Assembly: GCA_002118135.1 (NCBI GenBank)
Contig: BDIU01000148.1
Coordinates: forward strand, 186,001-250,000
DNA: 64,000 bases
Origin: Trebouxia sp. TZW2008
Lineage: Eukaryota; Chlorophyta; Trebouxiophyceae; Trebouxiales; Trebouxiaceae
Reading direction: 5' to 3'
Positions within the stretch are counted from its first letter, which is position 1. Every line of letters starts with the position of its first letter. Made by a program: the position numbers and the translations under genes. The notes under the pieces were generated by a model that saw nothing but the letters and a program-made list of their open reading frames with translations, did no database searches and was not told the DNA's origin. Below, piece by piece: positions 38,466 to 50,530 of the stretch.

Positions 38466-41154
38466 ATGAACGAAGCTCTCGTGCCCACAGTGCACCCGGC
38501 ATGCACCAGTTGCAGAGCGAATCCCTTTATAAGGCCCTTCTCCACCCAGCGTCCGCGAAAGCGCCCGATCAGCCAGAACCTCGGCAGGCGTGATTGGAAG
38601 TCTTCGGCCCAACCAAGCTCTGACTACCAGTGCGCGTCACAACAACCGCACACAGACGTCAACACCATAAGCGCAACTTTTATAAAGACGCGTTCCGATG
38701 CTGTGCAGGCAGCCTGTCTACCCAATCCCGCAGAGTGCAGATCAGGTTGCGCAGCAAGCGTTGAGTGCCTGTCAGCGAGCCTTTCAAGACGGGGTTCGAC
38801 GGCAACAGCTCGAGCTGCTGTTACCTCTCATTGGCGCAACCGACCTGGACGAGTGGTAAGACGATATGGCGTCTCATGTGGTTGAGTACATGCTGCACCC
38901 AGTTCCTGTACAGAGCGAATGAGCAAGCACCGGCAAGTTTCCTGCAGCTTTCCACCTGTGGCATCAGAAATTCAACATGTTCGCTTGCAGCACTTGTCTA
39001 ACCTCTTCTGTTGTGATGCCATGCCACAATTTGCAGATGAAGCGATGCACAGAATGTACCACTCAAGCACGTGTAGCTTGTCAGGCAGTCACTGCTCACA
39101 GATGTCTGGCAGCTCATGCCAAGCCTCACATGCAGCACACACCAAGATGCAAGTATGAACTGGTTCATGCCAAACATGTTGTGTGCGAACAATTGCAAGA
39201 TAAGCTATGATGCAGGCCAGGCGGCATTAGACAGCAATTCAAAGCAGTATTGCCAATGGTTGAGAGCATTTTGAAGGGCCTCAAGGAAACGCCTCAACTG
39301 CAAGGCCCTCTGCAGGTCAGCATCTGGGACCAAGGCGATGCTGTAGGTGCTTGGATTGGTGAAAAGCTAGTTGCTGTGGTATTCCCCACGCCTGAAACGC
39401 TCCCAAAGGTACAAGAAACTTACATTGCTGTTCGACTTAGCATTGTGAAAAGTTTTGCAATGTGCACACTGTGCGCAATTCACAAAGGCATGCATGTGCC
39501 TGAGCGCCATGACATGTAAATTCAAACCACAAGCTTATTAGTGCATTGCGCTTTGGACAAGTCATGCATGGCATCGCTGCAAGCAACATGCTTGGTGGCC
39601 TGACAAAATCTGCGACAAAGCCCTCATCTCATTGCTTGTGCAATCACAGTGTCTTCATGAGAACGTGTATGTTCACTTTACAGCTGTTCAGTGTACAAGT
39701 GATGCAATCTGGCATGCGTTGCTTCAGTTAATTTTGTACATAGGCATAACAGCATACAAGCTCAGCACCCCTGTGGGTCAAATATGCTTGCAAAAGCAGT
39801 CTGTATGACAACAGTCCATCAGCACCAGCTTGACAGGCAACCGAGGCAGCAGGGGTGGGTGCTTGTTGAAGAAGGCATAGCATGGCTGCTGCATTTGATT
39901 GCCTGTCTCAGATACATTCATGTCCAAGTGCCCTCTAAGTCCCAAAGGCAGTGTGCAGCTTCAGTGACAGTAGCAGCAACAAATGCTATCAAGTTTGTAA
40001 CAAATGCTGCAGCTCTATGCATATGCATTAACTTCGGCACTGGTCAAAGTCTGCAGACTCTCCTTTGCCCAAGCTATGAAAGGAAGTGTGCACGAACACA
40101 GTTTGTACTGCTGGTGCTGTGCTTAACAGGCAATTGAGGCAGCAGGGGTGGATACCTGCTGACAAGCATGGCATGGCTGCTATATTCGATCAGGTGTCTC
40201 AGATACATTCACGCCGAGTGCCGTCTAAGTTTCAAAGGCGATTGAGTCATGCACGCACGCCTCGCTACTCCACCAGCATGCTGAGACTGATCGCACTGTG
40301 TCCACAAGCTTGCTATGCATTCAGGCACGACAGCAGTATGTATGACAACAGGTTGCACAGCTGGTGCTATGCTTAACAGGCAACTGAGGCAGCAGGGGTG
40401 GATGCAGATGAAGGCAAGCTAGCTCTGCTCATCAACCCACAGTGGCGATCTGGCCAAGTTGTGCATGACTTTGGCTTTGGAGACAAGAGAAGGGACAGTG
40501 ACAGATTCTTGAGCTCATTTCAAGATGTGTACTACTTGAGGCAGCAGCGTATACGAGGCGATGAGATCTTGTGAGCATAGATCAATAGTCTGAGAGTCTG
40601 GCGACTGCGCTTGGCCATCATAACAGTCTGGCAGCAATTTGTCATATGCTGACATGATCAACAAAGCTGTTTACTTGAGCACCTTGCACTTTGACATTGA
40701 GGCCTGTCATTTGCATGGTTGCAGACTGAGTCAGGCAGGGTCTTGTGATCTGATCTGTCTCAATAATCTTTTGTGTTATGCAGAGTGCTGCGCTCATACC
40801 CAGGATTGTGGCAAGTACATTTGAAACAAGACAGGGGCAAAGATGAGCTTGTACACACACAGGTAGGGCCACCAGAAGGAAGTGTCCATTTTGGCATCAG
40901 TTTGGGGTGTGCTTGGCACAATGTCCTTGGCATCACATCAATCAATGCACAAGACAAAAGCAATGTCTTGCTGCTGGCAACTTGGCAAGATCCCAGTCGT
41001 TTCAATTGTTTAGTGTGTTTTGTTGCAGGATGCAAAACCCTCGTACAAAGAGTTGGAGGCAATTTTAAAGGCAGTGCAAGGCTCAAGCTCCAGTCAGACC
41101 TGGGCACAGCGCCTGAAATCAGAATTTGCTTTCAACAAAAACTCAGTGAAGTAG
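38466..41154 (+). CDS. DUF1995 family protein, probably plastid-targeted
   Basis: Member of the DUF1995 family, found in plants, algae and cyanobacteria and mostly plastid-located. The exact reaction is unknown. The N-terminus from ATG 38466 (MNEALVPTVHPACTSCRANP) is Ser/Arg-rich like a transit peptide; an intron probably follows, or translation starts at ATG 38698. The conserved part is RAFQDGVRRQQLELLLPLIG up to 38855, then 39216-39408 (PGGIRQQFKAVLPMVESILK, AWIGEKLVAVVFPTPE), then about 40384-40570 (LALLINPQWRSGQVVHDFGF, FLSSFQDVYYLRQQRIRGDE), about 40783-40860 (LRSYPGLWQVHLKQDRG) and 41029-41154 (DAKPSYKELEAILKAVQGSS, stop). The intron before the third block holds two echo copies of its acceptor edge. 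Confidence 0.82.
39830..40400 (+). repeat. Three copies of a DUF1995 exon acceptor edge
   Basis: 'gaggcagcaggggtgg' preceded by 'acaggcaa(c/t)' occurs at 39843, 40137 and 40387. The last is the true exon start. The first two copies keep the AG acceptor but run into stops. Confidence 0.85.
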
Positions 41155-42362
41155 ACCAGGCAGGTAAAGTTGTAAATTGACTGCGACATGCCGTACCCAT
41201 GTGCTCAGTCAGGAGGGTACAAATTGTGGCGTTTGTGCATGAAGGGGGTGCAAACCACACTGCACCAACATCACAGTCCCCGTTCTGATCCAGTCTGTAT
41301 GTGTGTCCTATGGTAGTTTCAATTGTAGACATCATCTCACATCAATTGTTGATATGGTCTGGACAGTGCTAGTCAAACTATGTTGCTCAGAGTTGATCAG
41401 CCTCTACTGTAGTACGAGGTTTTCATGCATCACATGTGATGCATCACATTTATGCTCATCTTCCCCTGACCTTGCAGCCAGGTGGCTAATGGTATTGCGT
41501 TGCGTGAATTTCAAGAAAGAAAAGAAAAGTCTACGCCGTTCGGCTTCATAGTGTGGATTTCCATAGCCTTTTTGTGTTTAATGTTATATGTGCTTCTATA
41601 ATTTGTGATGAAGTGACCAATACATGGTGGCAGCAATTGCTCAAGGCATACTTTGCCTCAAAATCAAGTATGACTGTAAGCAGTTTTGGACACTTGCAAA
41701 ACGTCAATTATGCATGCATGTGGCGAGTGTGAGCTCGCATGCTTGCATTTCACATACAGCGTGCCTGTGACATTGGTGATAATGCAGTCACGCACGCACA
41801 GTTGGCTTTGCAAGTCGGGTTGATACATATGTGTACGGCTGCCAAGTACACGCCGTAGGGCGTATGACTCAGGCACACAAGGTTTAACAGGCTGTGGTTT
41901 AGTCATAAGCCAGCTGAGCTCTCATTGTAAGGCATTTCATGATGACCGTGTGCAGCCAGATTTAAACAGCTTAAAAAAGAAAACAGGCTGGCTCCCTGAC
42001 TTGCAACTGTGTTTGCCAAGCTTGGGCAAGCACAGCTGAAAGAAGGCTGATGCTCTACAGCACATGTGCCCTGCACCACATGTGCAGAATGCATGCCTGC
42101 AGAGCATGTCTTATCATACAAGTGCGTCAATGCGGGGACAAAAGTAAAAGATTCCCTGCTTGAAGCAGAAATATTTGCTCCTTGATGACACTAGACTCAA
42201 AAGCTGACACCCCACATGACAAATACCCCAAAGCCTTGCATCTTGCTACCCAGCAATTGACATGCTGCTAATGAAATGGGCTAACACACAAAACACACAA
42301 CAATCTCCTGCTCATACAAAAATGTACCACAAAGCTAAGCTTTGCTCACCCCTGACATGATC
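41155..42362. other. Convergent intergenic region with a perfect palindrome
   Basis: 3' flanks of DUF1995 and GT71. It contains a perfect 20-bp palindrome, ATGCATCACATGTGATGCAT, at 41425-41444, and a partial copy of the dispersed hairpin element (41512-41548). No coding recognised. Confidence 0.5.
41512..41548 (+). repeat. Dispersed hairpin element, partial copy
   Basis: Purine-rich 'aagaaaagaaaagtctacgc' then 'cgttcggctt'. It matches the 5' part of the copy at 56858 and lacks the second hairpin. Confidence 0.55.
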
Positions 42363-45117
42363 TCACAATCTCTTGAGTCCTTGCATAACAGCATAAAGCT
42401 CATCCATCTGGTGAATGACCTCTGTGATATTTGTGTTGGCAAATGCAATTTCAGGGGGAAAAGCCATGACTGGAAAACCTTCTTTGGTTTGAGGTATCTT
42501 GCAGTCATGTATGCTGCATCCGCTTTGTGACTGCAGAAACTCTTCTCGCACTGCAGCCAGCTTATGAGCCTCAAAGTCTGTCAGCCCACAGCAGTACTTT
42601 TCAAATTCCATGTTCAGCTGTCCTAACTGCCACCCATCACCGTTCTTAACTACAGTCTCAGCTTGCTGGTGAGTGAGTGGCATTGTGACAAAGTCTAAGT
42701 GCCGCCATCTGCCGTCTTCTGGTCTGAACTTTGCTGTGGAAGTTCTGTGCAGAAATGCAACGTCCCCATTCCAGTCGTGCTGAAGCATGCCAGTGTGGCG
42801 GTAGAAGGGCATCTGCATTGGCAGCAGAGCTCAGAGGCAGACAGGCTGAGCAGGCAGTCAGCACGTGATAGACAAAAAAACGCAATCCTTGGAGGACGGT
42901 CCAACCCAAGATATGGCAACTTGTCCCAGTTGCTCCCTAGTGTTCAGTGGTATGGGTTGCTGCAAAGTAGCGTGCTGATATGCCTCAAACAACCGACTGC
43001 ATGCAATGCTAGATCAAACAAGTTTGCAGACGCATGTGGAGTGTTTGGTCAACATCAACGAACAGCGGAACAGACAGAGTCTGCAGTGCTTCAGGCATAA
43101 ACGCTTTGTGAGGAAAGCTTACATTGCCTGGGTGAGCATCCAAAGCTTGTCCTGGAGGCTTTGTCACCTGCACATCAAGCAGCAGCTGGTTAAACACATG
43201 CATCCTATCCTCTGCATGCTGAAACACATGTGCTGCCACATGATTGCATGAGCGTCTGCACAGTCAAATGGCTGCCTTGACATTGAGGTTGACACTAAAT
43301 TGTTCCAGTGTTGAGCGCTGTGACATCTACGCAGCTCTAAATCTAGTGCAGTCTGCTTGACAAGCTACTATGGTGTCTCAATGATGATAAGCATCATTGC
43401 TTGCAGACAATGCAGCAAGACCTTGCGCCTGGACCGCACCTGAGCAAACTCTGAGCTCTTGTTTGCCAAGTGAAATGCCAATCTGTAAGTGTCCTTGTCC
43501 CCGTGCATCCAGCTGAATGTGACCTCAGGATGTGAGTTGAGCAGCCATATGAACTCAATCACATCTGCGTGCCGTGCCCTGAAACCAATATACTACATAA
43601 GCATCCTTTCAGCAGACAGGTCAGCTTGCCACACAAAACAGTCAGCATTGCTGCCAGCATCAGTCCAGAACACGGATTGGAAACACAATGCCACAGGCAA
43701 GCTCAGGTTCTGCAAGGTACTGGGTGTAGCACAGCATGGAGCGCTTGCAACGGCCGTCGGCAGGCAAGCAATGTGTTGGACAGAAGATCACACAGTCAAA
43801 GAGCACCAAAAGCATCATGGCATGAGGCAACAAGCTGCTGACCTATCAAGTAGCATTGTGCCGCTCTCTGTCACATCCATGGGCTGATCGTCAATTTCCC
43901 ACGGCGCTTGCAGCCCAAAGGTATTATACGCAAAGGGATCTACGTCCAAGAAAAACGGCACTTGCTGTGTTTTGGTCCGCTGCCACCAGTCCGGCCAGAA
44001 GCTGTTGCCCATTTTGCGATACTGTGCTGACTCAAACAATGTTTCTGGGTTTTGCAAGGGCAGGTTGTCTGAGTCGAGAAGTAGGACCTCATCAAACTGG
44101 GTGACAAATGCCAGAACATAGGCCTTGAAGCTGTATCCTGTGGCGTGCTTGTACTTGGCTTGACCGAAAACTTGTGTCCAGTTCATTGGTCGATGATGTG
44201 TTGGCGGTGGAGTCAGGCTGGCATCTGTCAAGGTGATGTTACTGAGCAGCTGCATCAAAATTCCAGCAAAGTAGGCTCAGCTTCATGAAACATAACTGCT
44301 ACTGCTGAGGACGGCAACTTTTGGGTGCTCAGGAGTCAGGCTAGAAATCAGCCAGACCAATGCATCAATCAATGCACGAAATGTGTAGTTTATGATGTTC
44401 GATGATTTCAATCACCAGTAATCATAAGCCTCAGCAAATGAGTTCTGCACATCTCAATTGAGCAGTTGACACGCAAACAGTGCCATATAGCATTTTGTTT
44501 TGTTTGCACAGCTAATGTCATGCCGACACAGGCTCAACACGCAGGTGACTATAGCTTTGCTGGCAGGAACATGATAGGGCAACTTTTGATTGTACCTTGA
44601 GACGCTCTGCAAGATCAACATCCAGTTCCTCCTGGCCATTGTAGACAATTTCAATTGGCAAAGAACAGCCAAGGGTTTCCCGCAAGATTGTGACTACAAC
44701 CCAAGTGTGAGCAAACATGGCATGCCCGGCACTGGGTATTACAATGCCCCTTGACTTCTGCAGTCTGCTGCTGTTGTTCATCCTGGCTTGAAAATCGCAG
44801 CTTTGCACGTAAGCTGATATGTGCTGCCAGTCTGCTGTGATCCTTTTGATGTCTCCAAGTACACCAGTGTCCGTCTGCACTTCCGGCGGTTGAGTGCTGA
44901 CTTGCGCGAGGCATGGCTTGATGATTGGGATCTGTCTGGATGGAGTGAAGAACAAACTGCGTCTGCTGCTCCTTTCATTGTCAGCAGCGTCAACGACATC
45001 GCCATAAACGAGACTGTTCAGTCTCGTTACGTGCCAGACGACGGCAAGGACCAGAACGGTTGTAATTGCTGTCAAGGCTTTTGTCGTGAGATTGCTCTGA
45101 CGTCTGATATGTTGCAT
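42363..45117 (-). CDS. GT71-type (MNN2-like) glycosyltransferase, type II membrane protein
   Basis: Golgi-type mannosyltransferase-like enzyme. Start is ATG 45117: MQHIRRQSNLTTKALTAITT is followed by a hydrophobic anchor (TVLVLAVVWHV), so the catalytic part is lumenal. Exons are 45117-44596, 44249-43843, 43578-43440, about 43169-43125 and about 42811-42363, giving about 520 aa. Signatures are RGIVIPSAGHAMFAHTWVVV, SLPIEIVYNGQEELD, a DSD metal-binding motif (EVLLLDSDNLPLQNPETLFE), FWPDWW, ESGTMLLDR and HLANKSSEF. These fit the alpha-mannosyltransferase GT71 family. The acceptor sugar cannot be told. A long upstream open frame begins with GTG, so the first ATG was taken. Confidence 0.88.
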
Positions 45118-45926
45118 TTCAGCAGCATAGCCACCTGTCTGCGCTCGGCTCACTTGGCACTCTGAGGTCAGCTAGGTCAAAGCTGGGTGTCATAATCTTA
45201 CAGCTCAGCGTGACGGTGCAAGCCGCGATGGCAGCGATGCGATCTCACAAACGCAGCAGTCATGCTGCAGAAGACGTCAAGATGTCCAAAACGCGTCACG
45301 CATGGTCTCGCTCCAAGGCTGGTTGCAAGTGAAGCTGGCTCAAAAAGTAGCCCCACGCGCTAGCGTTTGAATTCGCCAAACGCCCTTACTTCCTACTTAC
45401 CCAAAGTCTTACGGTCACACCGCATCATCGAAGAAGAGCAAATGAAAAGCAACGAACTGGAGCACACATGAAACGGGCATGGCTGCAACTCAAGCAAGGC
45501 TGCATGCTTGTTGCTGACTTTTCAAGGCTACAGCTTTGCAACTTTCCGACTGCATAGCTTGTTCGACAGATCCGAGGAACAGTTACAGTAATTACTGCCA
45601 TCATGCAGCAGCCAGCTCTCAAGGAAGTACCTTTTAAGGTGACAGGTGAAACTTCATACTGCTCACAGGTTGCTGCACATCAGCTGTGCCCTACCTCAAC
45701 CTGTGTGGCACCATCGGTGAGCATCACCCGCCTTGAGTACAGAGTTTATTCATACATGCTGACTGGAGCACAAGCGGTGAGTGACCTCTTGTGTCATCAA
45801 TTGAATGAATTCTACACAATTATATTAAGTGCAAGTTGCAAGTTGTACATATGTAATTGGTCACTTACAGGCACACTCTGCCATGTAGCCTTGGTACATT
45901 GCCATGGAAAAGCATATTGAGCTATC
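45118..45926. promoter_or_regulatory. Promoter of GT71, CpG-rich, with a possible short plus-strand gene
   Basis: About 45170-45420 is dense in CG, as at the divergent promoters in this window. On the plus strand, ATG 45228 opens a basic frame (MAAMRSHKRSSHAAEDVKMS). A second open stretch at 45603-45780 (MQQPALKEVPFKVTGE) is followed by a GTGAGT donor. A gene here would converge on the bZIP end. No family recognised and the splicing is a guess. Confidence 0.35.
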
Positions 45927-48900
45927 TCAATGGAACAGGTTGTCAACTGGTGATAAAAGAGCCTCCCCAATGATGGCATCATCTGTTCTGCTTTGCAAAG
46001 TTCTAACTTGCCAAGGGCCGCAATCAAGTGAAGGCAGGATTGCATGATCAAACCCACGTCTAGCACTAGGTCCAGACGGACAGCCAAGCAGCTGACTCAG
46101 CGAGGGGATCTCATGGGGGAAACTGAAGGAGGTTGGAAGTGAGTCATCCAGAAGCGCTTCCTGAGTTTGATTGTCATAACATGACTGCTGCAGCTGAGAT
46201 AAGAAACTGAATGAGTGTTCAAGCGAGTCATGTTCTTGGCTTTGCTGGTCTTGACATGACTGCTGCACTTGAGTCAAAACATCCTGCTCAGGCAACTGCT
46301 GATTGAGCTCTTGAGCCTGGCTTTCAAAAATCTGACTGGGTGTGGGGACATGGTTGCAAAGAACAGCCATAGCATTGGGTGACTGCGGTTGACAGCTTGG
46401 CTGACTGGCAAGAAGACAAGGATCTGACCCAAGCAGAGGTACATGTTCAAACTGGTCTGCAGAGCATACTTTGACAGCATACGCTGCAAGCAGCGTCCAA
46501 CTGGCATCAGTCTCTGCATCTTGCATGCTGACATCGCCTGATGCTGAGGTTGTCTGTCCATGCCGCTGTGCATCTTGTATGCTAGCATCGCCTGATGCTG
46601 ATGCTGTCTGTCTGTGCCGCTGTGCATTTTGCATGCCGGCATTGCCTGATGCTGAGGATGTCTGTGCATGCTGCTGTTCAAGTGCTTCTGATGCTGTCTG
46701 TCCATGCCGCTGTGCAAGGGCTTCCAGCAGTGGCTCAGGTTGCATGATGAAGGGGTAAGAGTGCACCAAAGCCATAGCGCTCTGCATGCTGGTCAGCACC
46801 TGCATGACAACCATGTCATGTCAAAACAAGGACCTCTCCGCCCTTCATGTCCAATATGATTGGTTGGACTAGGTTTTACTGCCTGTAAAGCAGCTTACAG
46901 GAGGAAGTGCATTGCAAAGGCAGGCTTTGGGCATACCTTGACATGACCAAACTGGTTGGAGACAGTTGATTGCTTCTGTACGTACCTAGTTGGGGCCTGC
47001 TGAGCCTGCCTAGCCCACTTTTATAATGAATGAAATGAATGTCAAAAGGGTGTCAGAAAGAACGGGCAGAGACAGCTTCACACGTGCACCTAGAAATGAA
47101 GGCTAGGCGATGTCTGGAGTAACGTCAGATGCAAGAAAGAAAACAGAACGAAAAGTCTATGCTGATAGGCGACATAACGGGAGCCTCTGTCTCAACAGGC
47201 AGCCTAGGAAGATGCAATGTTGATGTGTCGTGTCCTGTCTGTGTTGTTTGCTCTTGGCATCCATAATGACTGAGTATGACGAGATGCAAAAATGTGCCAG
47301 CAGCATGTGCATCTCTCATTGAGATGCTGGTCACCTGTTGTACTGGACAAGACCATGTGTCCCTTCATGTCCAATCTAATTGATTTAGGTGAGCACATGA
47401 TCAAACTGGTTGGAGACAGTTGATTGCTTCTGTACGTACCTAGTTGGGCCTGCTGAGCCTGCCTAGCCAACGTTTACAGTGAACGAATGAATGAAATGCA
47501 TGAAGACTAAGTGTGGCAGCTCAGTGCAACCGGCACAAAGTACAATGCTCATGCAGTACATAGCTTGACCTCACATGTATACACAGAAGATAAGAAAGCT
47601 GTAACAACCTCCACGCAGATAGCTTGCCCCCACATATACACAGAAAGCAACAGCGTCCTGACAGCAACTATGATGCAGCAGGTAGCAGAAGCCCACACAC
47701 GCACGGAAGGAAGCATCATGTTAACAACAAACCGCAGAAATCTCTACCCCATGAAGGTATTTGAGAGGATGACAACAAGCTTGATGCAACAGACAACTTG
47801 ACCCTCAAAACGCACAGAAGATGACAGCCTGTTGGCAGTAAGCTTGATGCAGCAGAAGCAAATGAAATGAAGCCCTTCCCCATGTAGAAAAGTCATACAC
47901 AATGCTTGACCTTTATATTATTGACAGCATAGTGACAGCAAGTATGATGCAGCAAATGACCTTGCCCCGTAAAAGGAGGAGTCGCACACAATGTTTTGCA
48001 TTTGTGTTATTGACAGTTCGACAACAGCCAACATAATGGAGCAAATGACCTTACCCCATGAAAGAAGAAGTCATACACAATACCTTGCATTTGTGTTATT
48101 GACAAATCGGCAACAGTCAACGTAATGGAGTAAATGACCTTACCTCATGAAAGAAGGAGTCATACACAATGCCTCGCATTTGTGTTATTGACAGTTTTGC
48201 AACAGTCAACATAATGGAGCGAATGACCTTACCCCATGAAAGAATGAGTCATACACAATGCCTCGCATCTTGTACTGCTGCAGGCCAATTTGGCGCAACT
48301 CCAGCGCCACAGCTCGTGAGGTAGTGATACAGTCACTTGGGTGCTGCTTCAGAATGTCATTAGTGGTCTGACTGTTGCGCATGAGTCTGTCAACAGCTGC
48401 CTCGCGCTGTGCTGTCAGCTGAGCAGTACGCGCCTGTTCAAGATGATGTAGGTACAGCAGGTCCTGGATTTGGCTGTCTGAAAGCATCATCAAATCCTGC
48501 AGCAAAGACAAGTTGCATCATTAGCGGTTTGGCTGTTGTGTATGAGCTTGTCAACAGCTGCCTCGCGCTGTGCTGTTAGCTGAGCAGTGCGTCCCTGTTC
48601 GAGGTGATGTAGGTACAGCAGATCCTGAATTTGGCTGTCTGACAGCATCATGGGGTTCTATGGCAGACACAGATGCATTGTCATTCCAAAGGGTTTAGAT
48701 GCGTGACAGCATGAGGGTATCAGTGCAACCGCAATGAGATTGCAGTTGTGCACCCTGAGAGTCATGACTTGCTGAGTGACTGGCAACACTGAAAGGCAAG
48801 ATGTGCAAAGATGGGCAAGCTCCCTGGCAGATCTGTGGTGGCCAAAACAAAACTGGACCACAAAGCTGGCAGCGCATGTGCTTCTCAAGCTTGCAACCTG

Positions 48901-50530
48901 CATGTCTGATGGACAAAGGATACAAGTAATGAATGACAGGCAAGCAGCTCATTCTGTATACATGTAGGTGTGTGTGGTGCTTTCTATCCTGTCCTCACAT
49001 GACCGAGTACATGGTGGCATGACAGAAAGAGCTGACTCACTAGCTGTTGTTGACAGAAGGAAATGCTCAAGTCCCTTTCAGCAGATGCACCACTAGGCAA
49101 TGCTGATGTCTCCAGCTTCTTCAGAGCTTCTGGGTTGTAGGACTTGATGCAACAGACCAAAGCCCTGGCCTCAGCAACCCACTTGTCCAGAACAGGTCTA
49201 TCAGGGCTGTCAGAACTGCCCTGAATACTCAGAATCAGGCTGCCTAGTCTGCGCACATACTCCTGCGCCACACAAGCTCCTCAACATGCAACATTTGAGC
49301 TCAGCTGTTCAGAACTGCATGCACAGTTGTCGTCTTACAATGCAAGTCAGGTAGTTGACTGTGGCATGAAATAGCATGCACATCACTGCTGTTGCTGTAA
49401 CAACAAAGTGAACTCTGCTAGTATACATTGTCGAGCCGTCTGACTCAGTAACAGTTCATGGCAATGCACATCAGAAGTGTGTACAGCACAAGCCAGCAGG
49501 CACAAGCAGCAAATGGGTGATGCATTGCTGTTGCAGAACATCATGCGTTGACTGTTCCACACAATCAGTTGAGCAGGCAACTCACCGCCCACAATGATGT
49601 GATCTCAGGGAGTGACATGTTGCTGACATTCCGTGCTGTGATGCACTCAGCTTGACCCCAGATTGTGAGAGTCAGCGCATGACCCCTCTCAGTTGGCCTT
49701 GTGTGGGCACACGCAAAGTCCAGGACTGCTTGCTGCTCCTGCACAAGCGCAGGATGCTCTGCATCAACTTCAATCTGCACATGCTACAAACAATACGCTT
49801 CAAATTGGTTGACGCAAAAGTGTCGCAGCTTGCAGCAAGTCAGCATTGCCTTAAGATGGTCCAGGACGGGCAGCGTGACTGACTGCAAGTACATCAATTC
49901 CATTGATTGGGGTTTTCACATCAGCTTTTGACATGTCCCTGCCCATGTTCGCGCAAGGACTAGGAGGGCAGGAGTGCAGAACATACCTCCCAGCCTAGAG
50001 TGGCCTCACGCTCACGCACAGCATTCATCTCGGCCACCTTCTCCAGGAGAACATTTCTGGCTTCCAACTGCTGCTGTCGGAGTTTGAGCTCTTGCAACTC
50101 TTTCGCTGTTTCAGAAAGCTGCTCTCGCATGTTCTCCGACTGAGCCTGATCAAAGTCAAAGTGCGTCAGAGGAGCAAGCGCCAACGCAAGGTTTCAGGGT
50201 GCATGTCGTGCAGCTTGGGGAAACCCTTACCTTCTGCCGTTCCCTGAAGCGCCGCTGTGCGTTCCTCGCGCTCACTAGAGACCTGCTCTTTTTCTTGCAA
50301 GTCGCAGGTGCAGAGAGCGCAGCTTCATCCACGCCCCGGTCTGTGTCTTTGCCCTCGACACGAGCGCTGAAGTGAGTGTTGGTGTTATTCGACCCGCTGC
50401 GCTGCGACTCATCCGGAAAGTGTCTGTCACCTTCGAGCTCGACGCAAAGCTCGTCAAAGTCGTCGAGGGGGTCTGACGCGAAGTCAAGGGCTGCTGTATC
50501 TGGCATCCCGGCCAGAACTTCCAAGACCAT
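45927..50530 (-). CDS. bZIP transcription factor
   Basis: DNA-binding regulator. Exon 1 is 50530-50231: MVLEVLAGMPDTAALDFASD, an acidic stretch, then the basic region KKSRSLVSARNAQRRFRERQ with the N-x7-R signature. Exon 2 is 50145-49987, a heptad-rich zipper (AQSENMREQLSETAKELQEL, LKLRQQQLEARNVLLEKVAE). Further exons are about 49780-49610, about 49263-49045 (RRLGSLILSIQGSSDSPDRP), about 48500-48233 (LMMLSDSQIQDLLYLHHLEQ, LKQHPSDCITTSRAVALELR) and a long last exon, about 46800-45927. The last exon is Gln-rich and has three to four copies of an 18-residue repeat (AQRHGQTASASGDASIQD type). Its intron contains an 89-bp tandem array of splice-donor edges, plus SINE-like copies. It is head-to-head with the plastid two-helix protein. 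Confidence 0.82.
46490..46735 (-). repeat. Coding repeat in the bZIP tail
   Basis: Direct repeats of about 54 to 57 bp encode variants of QRHGQTASASGDASIQDA (three clear copies plus degenerate ends). Confidence 0.75.
46945..47035 (+). mobile_element. SINE-like dispersed repeat, copy 2
   Basis: Same core as at 32590 and 47398, ending 'ttataatgaatgaaatgaat', a short (GAAT)n-type tail. Confidence 0.7.
47124..47206 (+). repeat. Dispersed hairpin element
   Basis: Purine-rich start (caagaaagaaaacagaac), 'aaaagtctatgctgataggc', then 'acgggagcctctgtctcaac' and 'aggcagcct'. The second stem is partly degraded relative to the copies at 22517 and 56858. Confidence 0.65.
47398..47500 (+). mobile_element. 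SINE-like dispersed repeat, copy 3
   Basis: Same core as copies 1 and 2 with 'gtgaacgaatgaatgaaatg' at the end. Copies 2 and 3 flank the hairpin element in the same intron. Confidence 0.7.
47870..48270 (-). repeat. 89-bp tandem array of bZIP exon-end/splice-donor units
   Basis: The landmark 'gtcatacacaatg' or a near variant occurs at 47892, 47981, 48070, 48159 and 48248, exactly 89 bp apart. The 48248 unit belongs to the real exon, whose donor is GGG|GTAAGG (exon end 48233). The next two units keep GTAAGG, the fourth has GCAAGG, and the fifth has lost the donor. Weaker copies may continue to about 47,650. Confidence 0.9.
48400..48660 (-). repeat. Duplicated bZIP exon start
   Basis: The coding block LMMLSDSQIQDLLYLHHLEQ...TAQLTAQREAAVD occurs at about 48370-48500 and again, with few changes, at about 48530-48656. 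Confidence 0.8.

Noticed and set aside
47892..48261. 89-bp repeats as a CRISPR or satellite array
   Set aside because: No spacer/repeat alternation, and the end unit is the true 3' edge of a coding exon.
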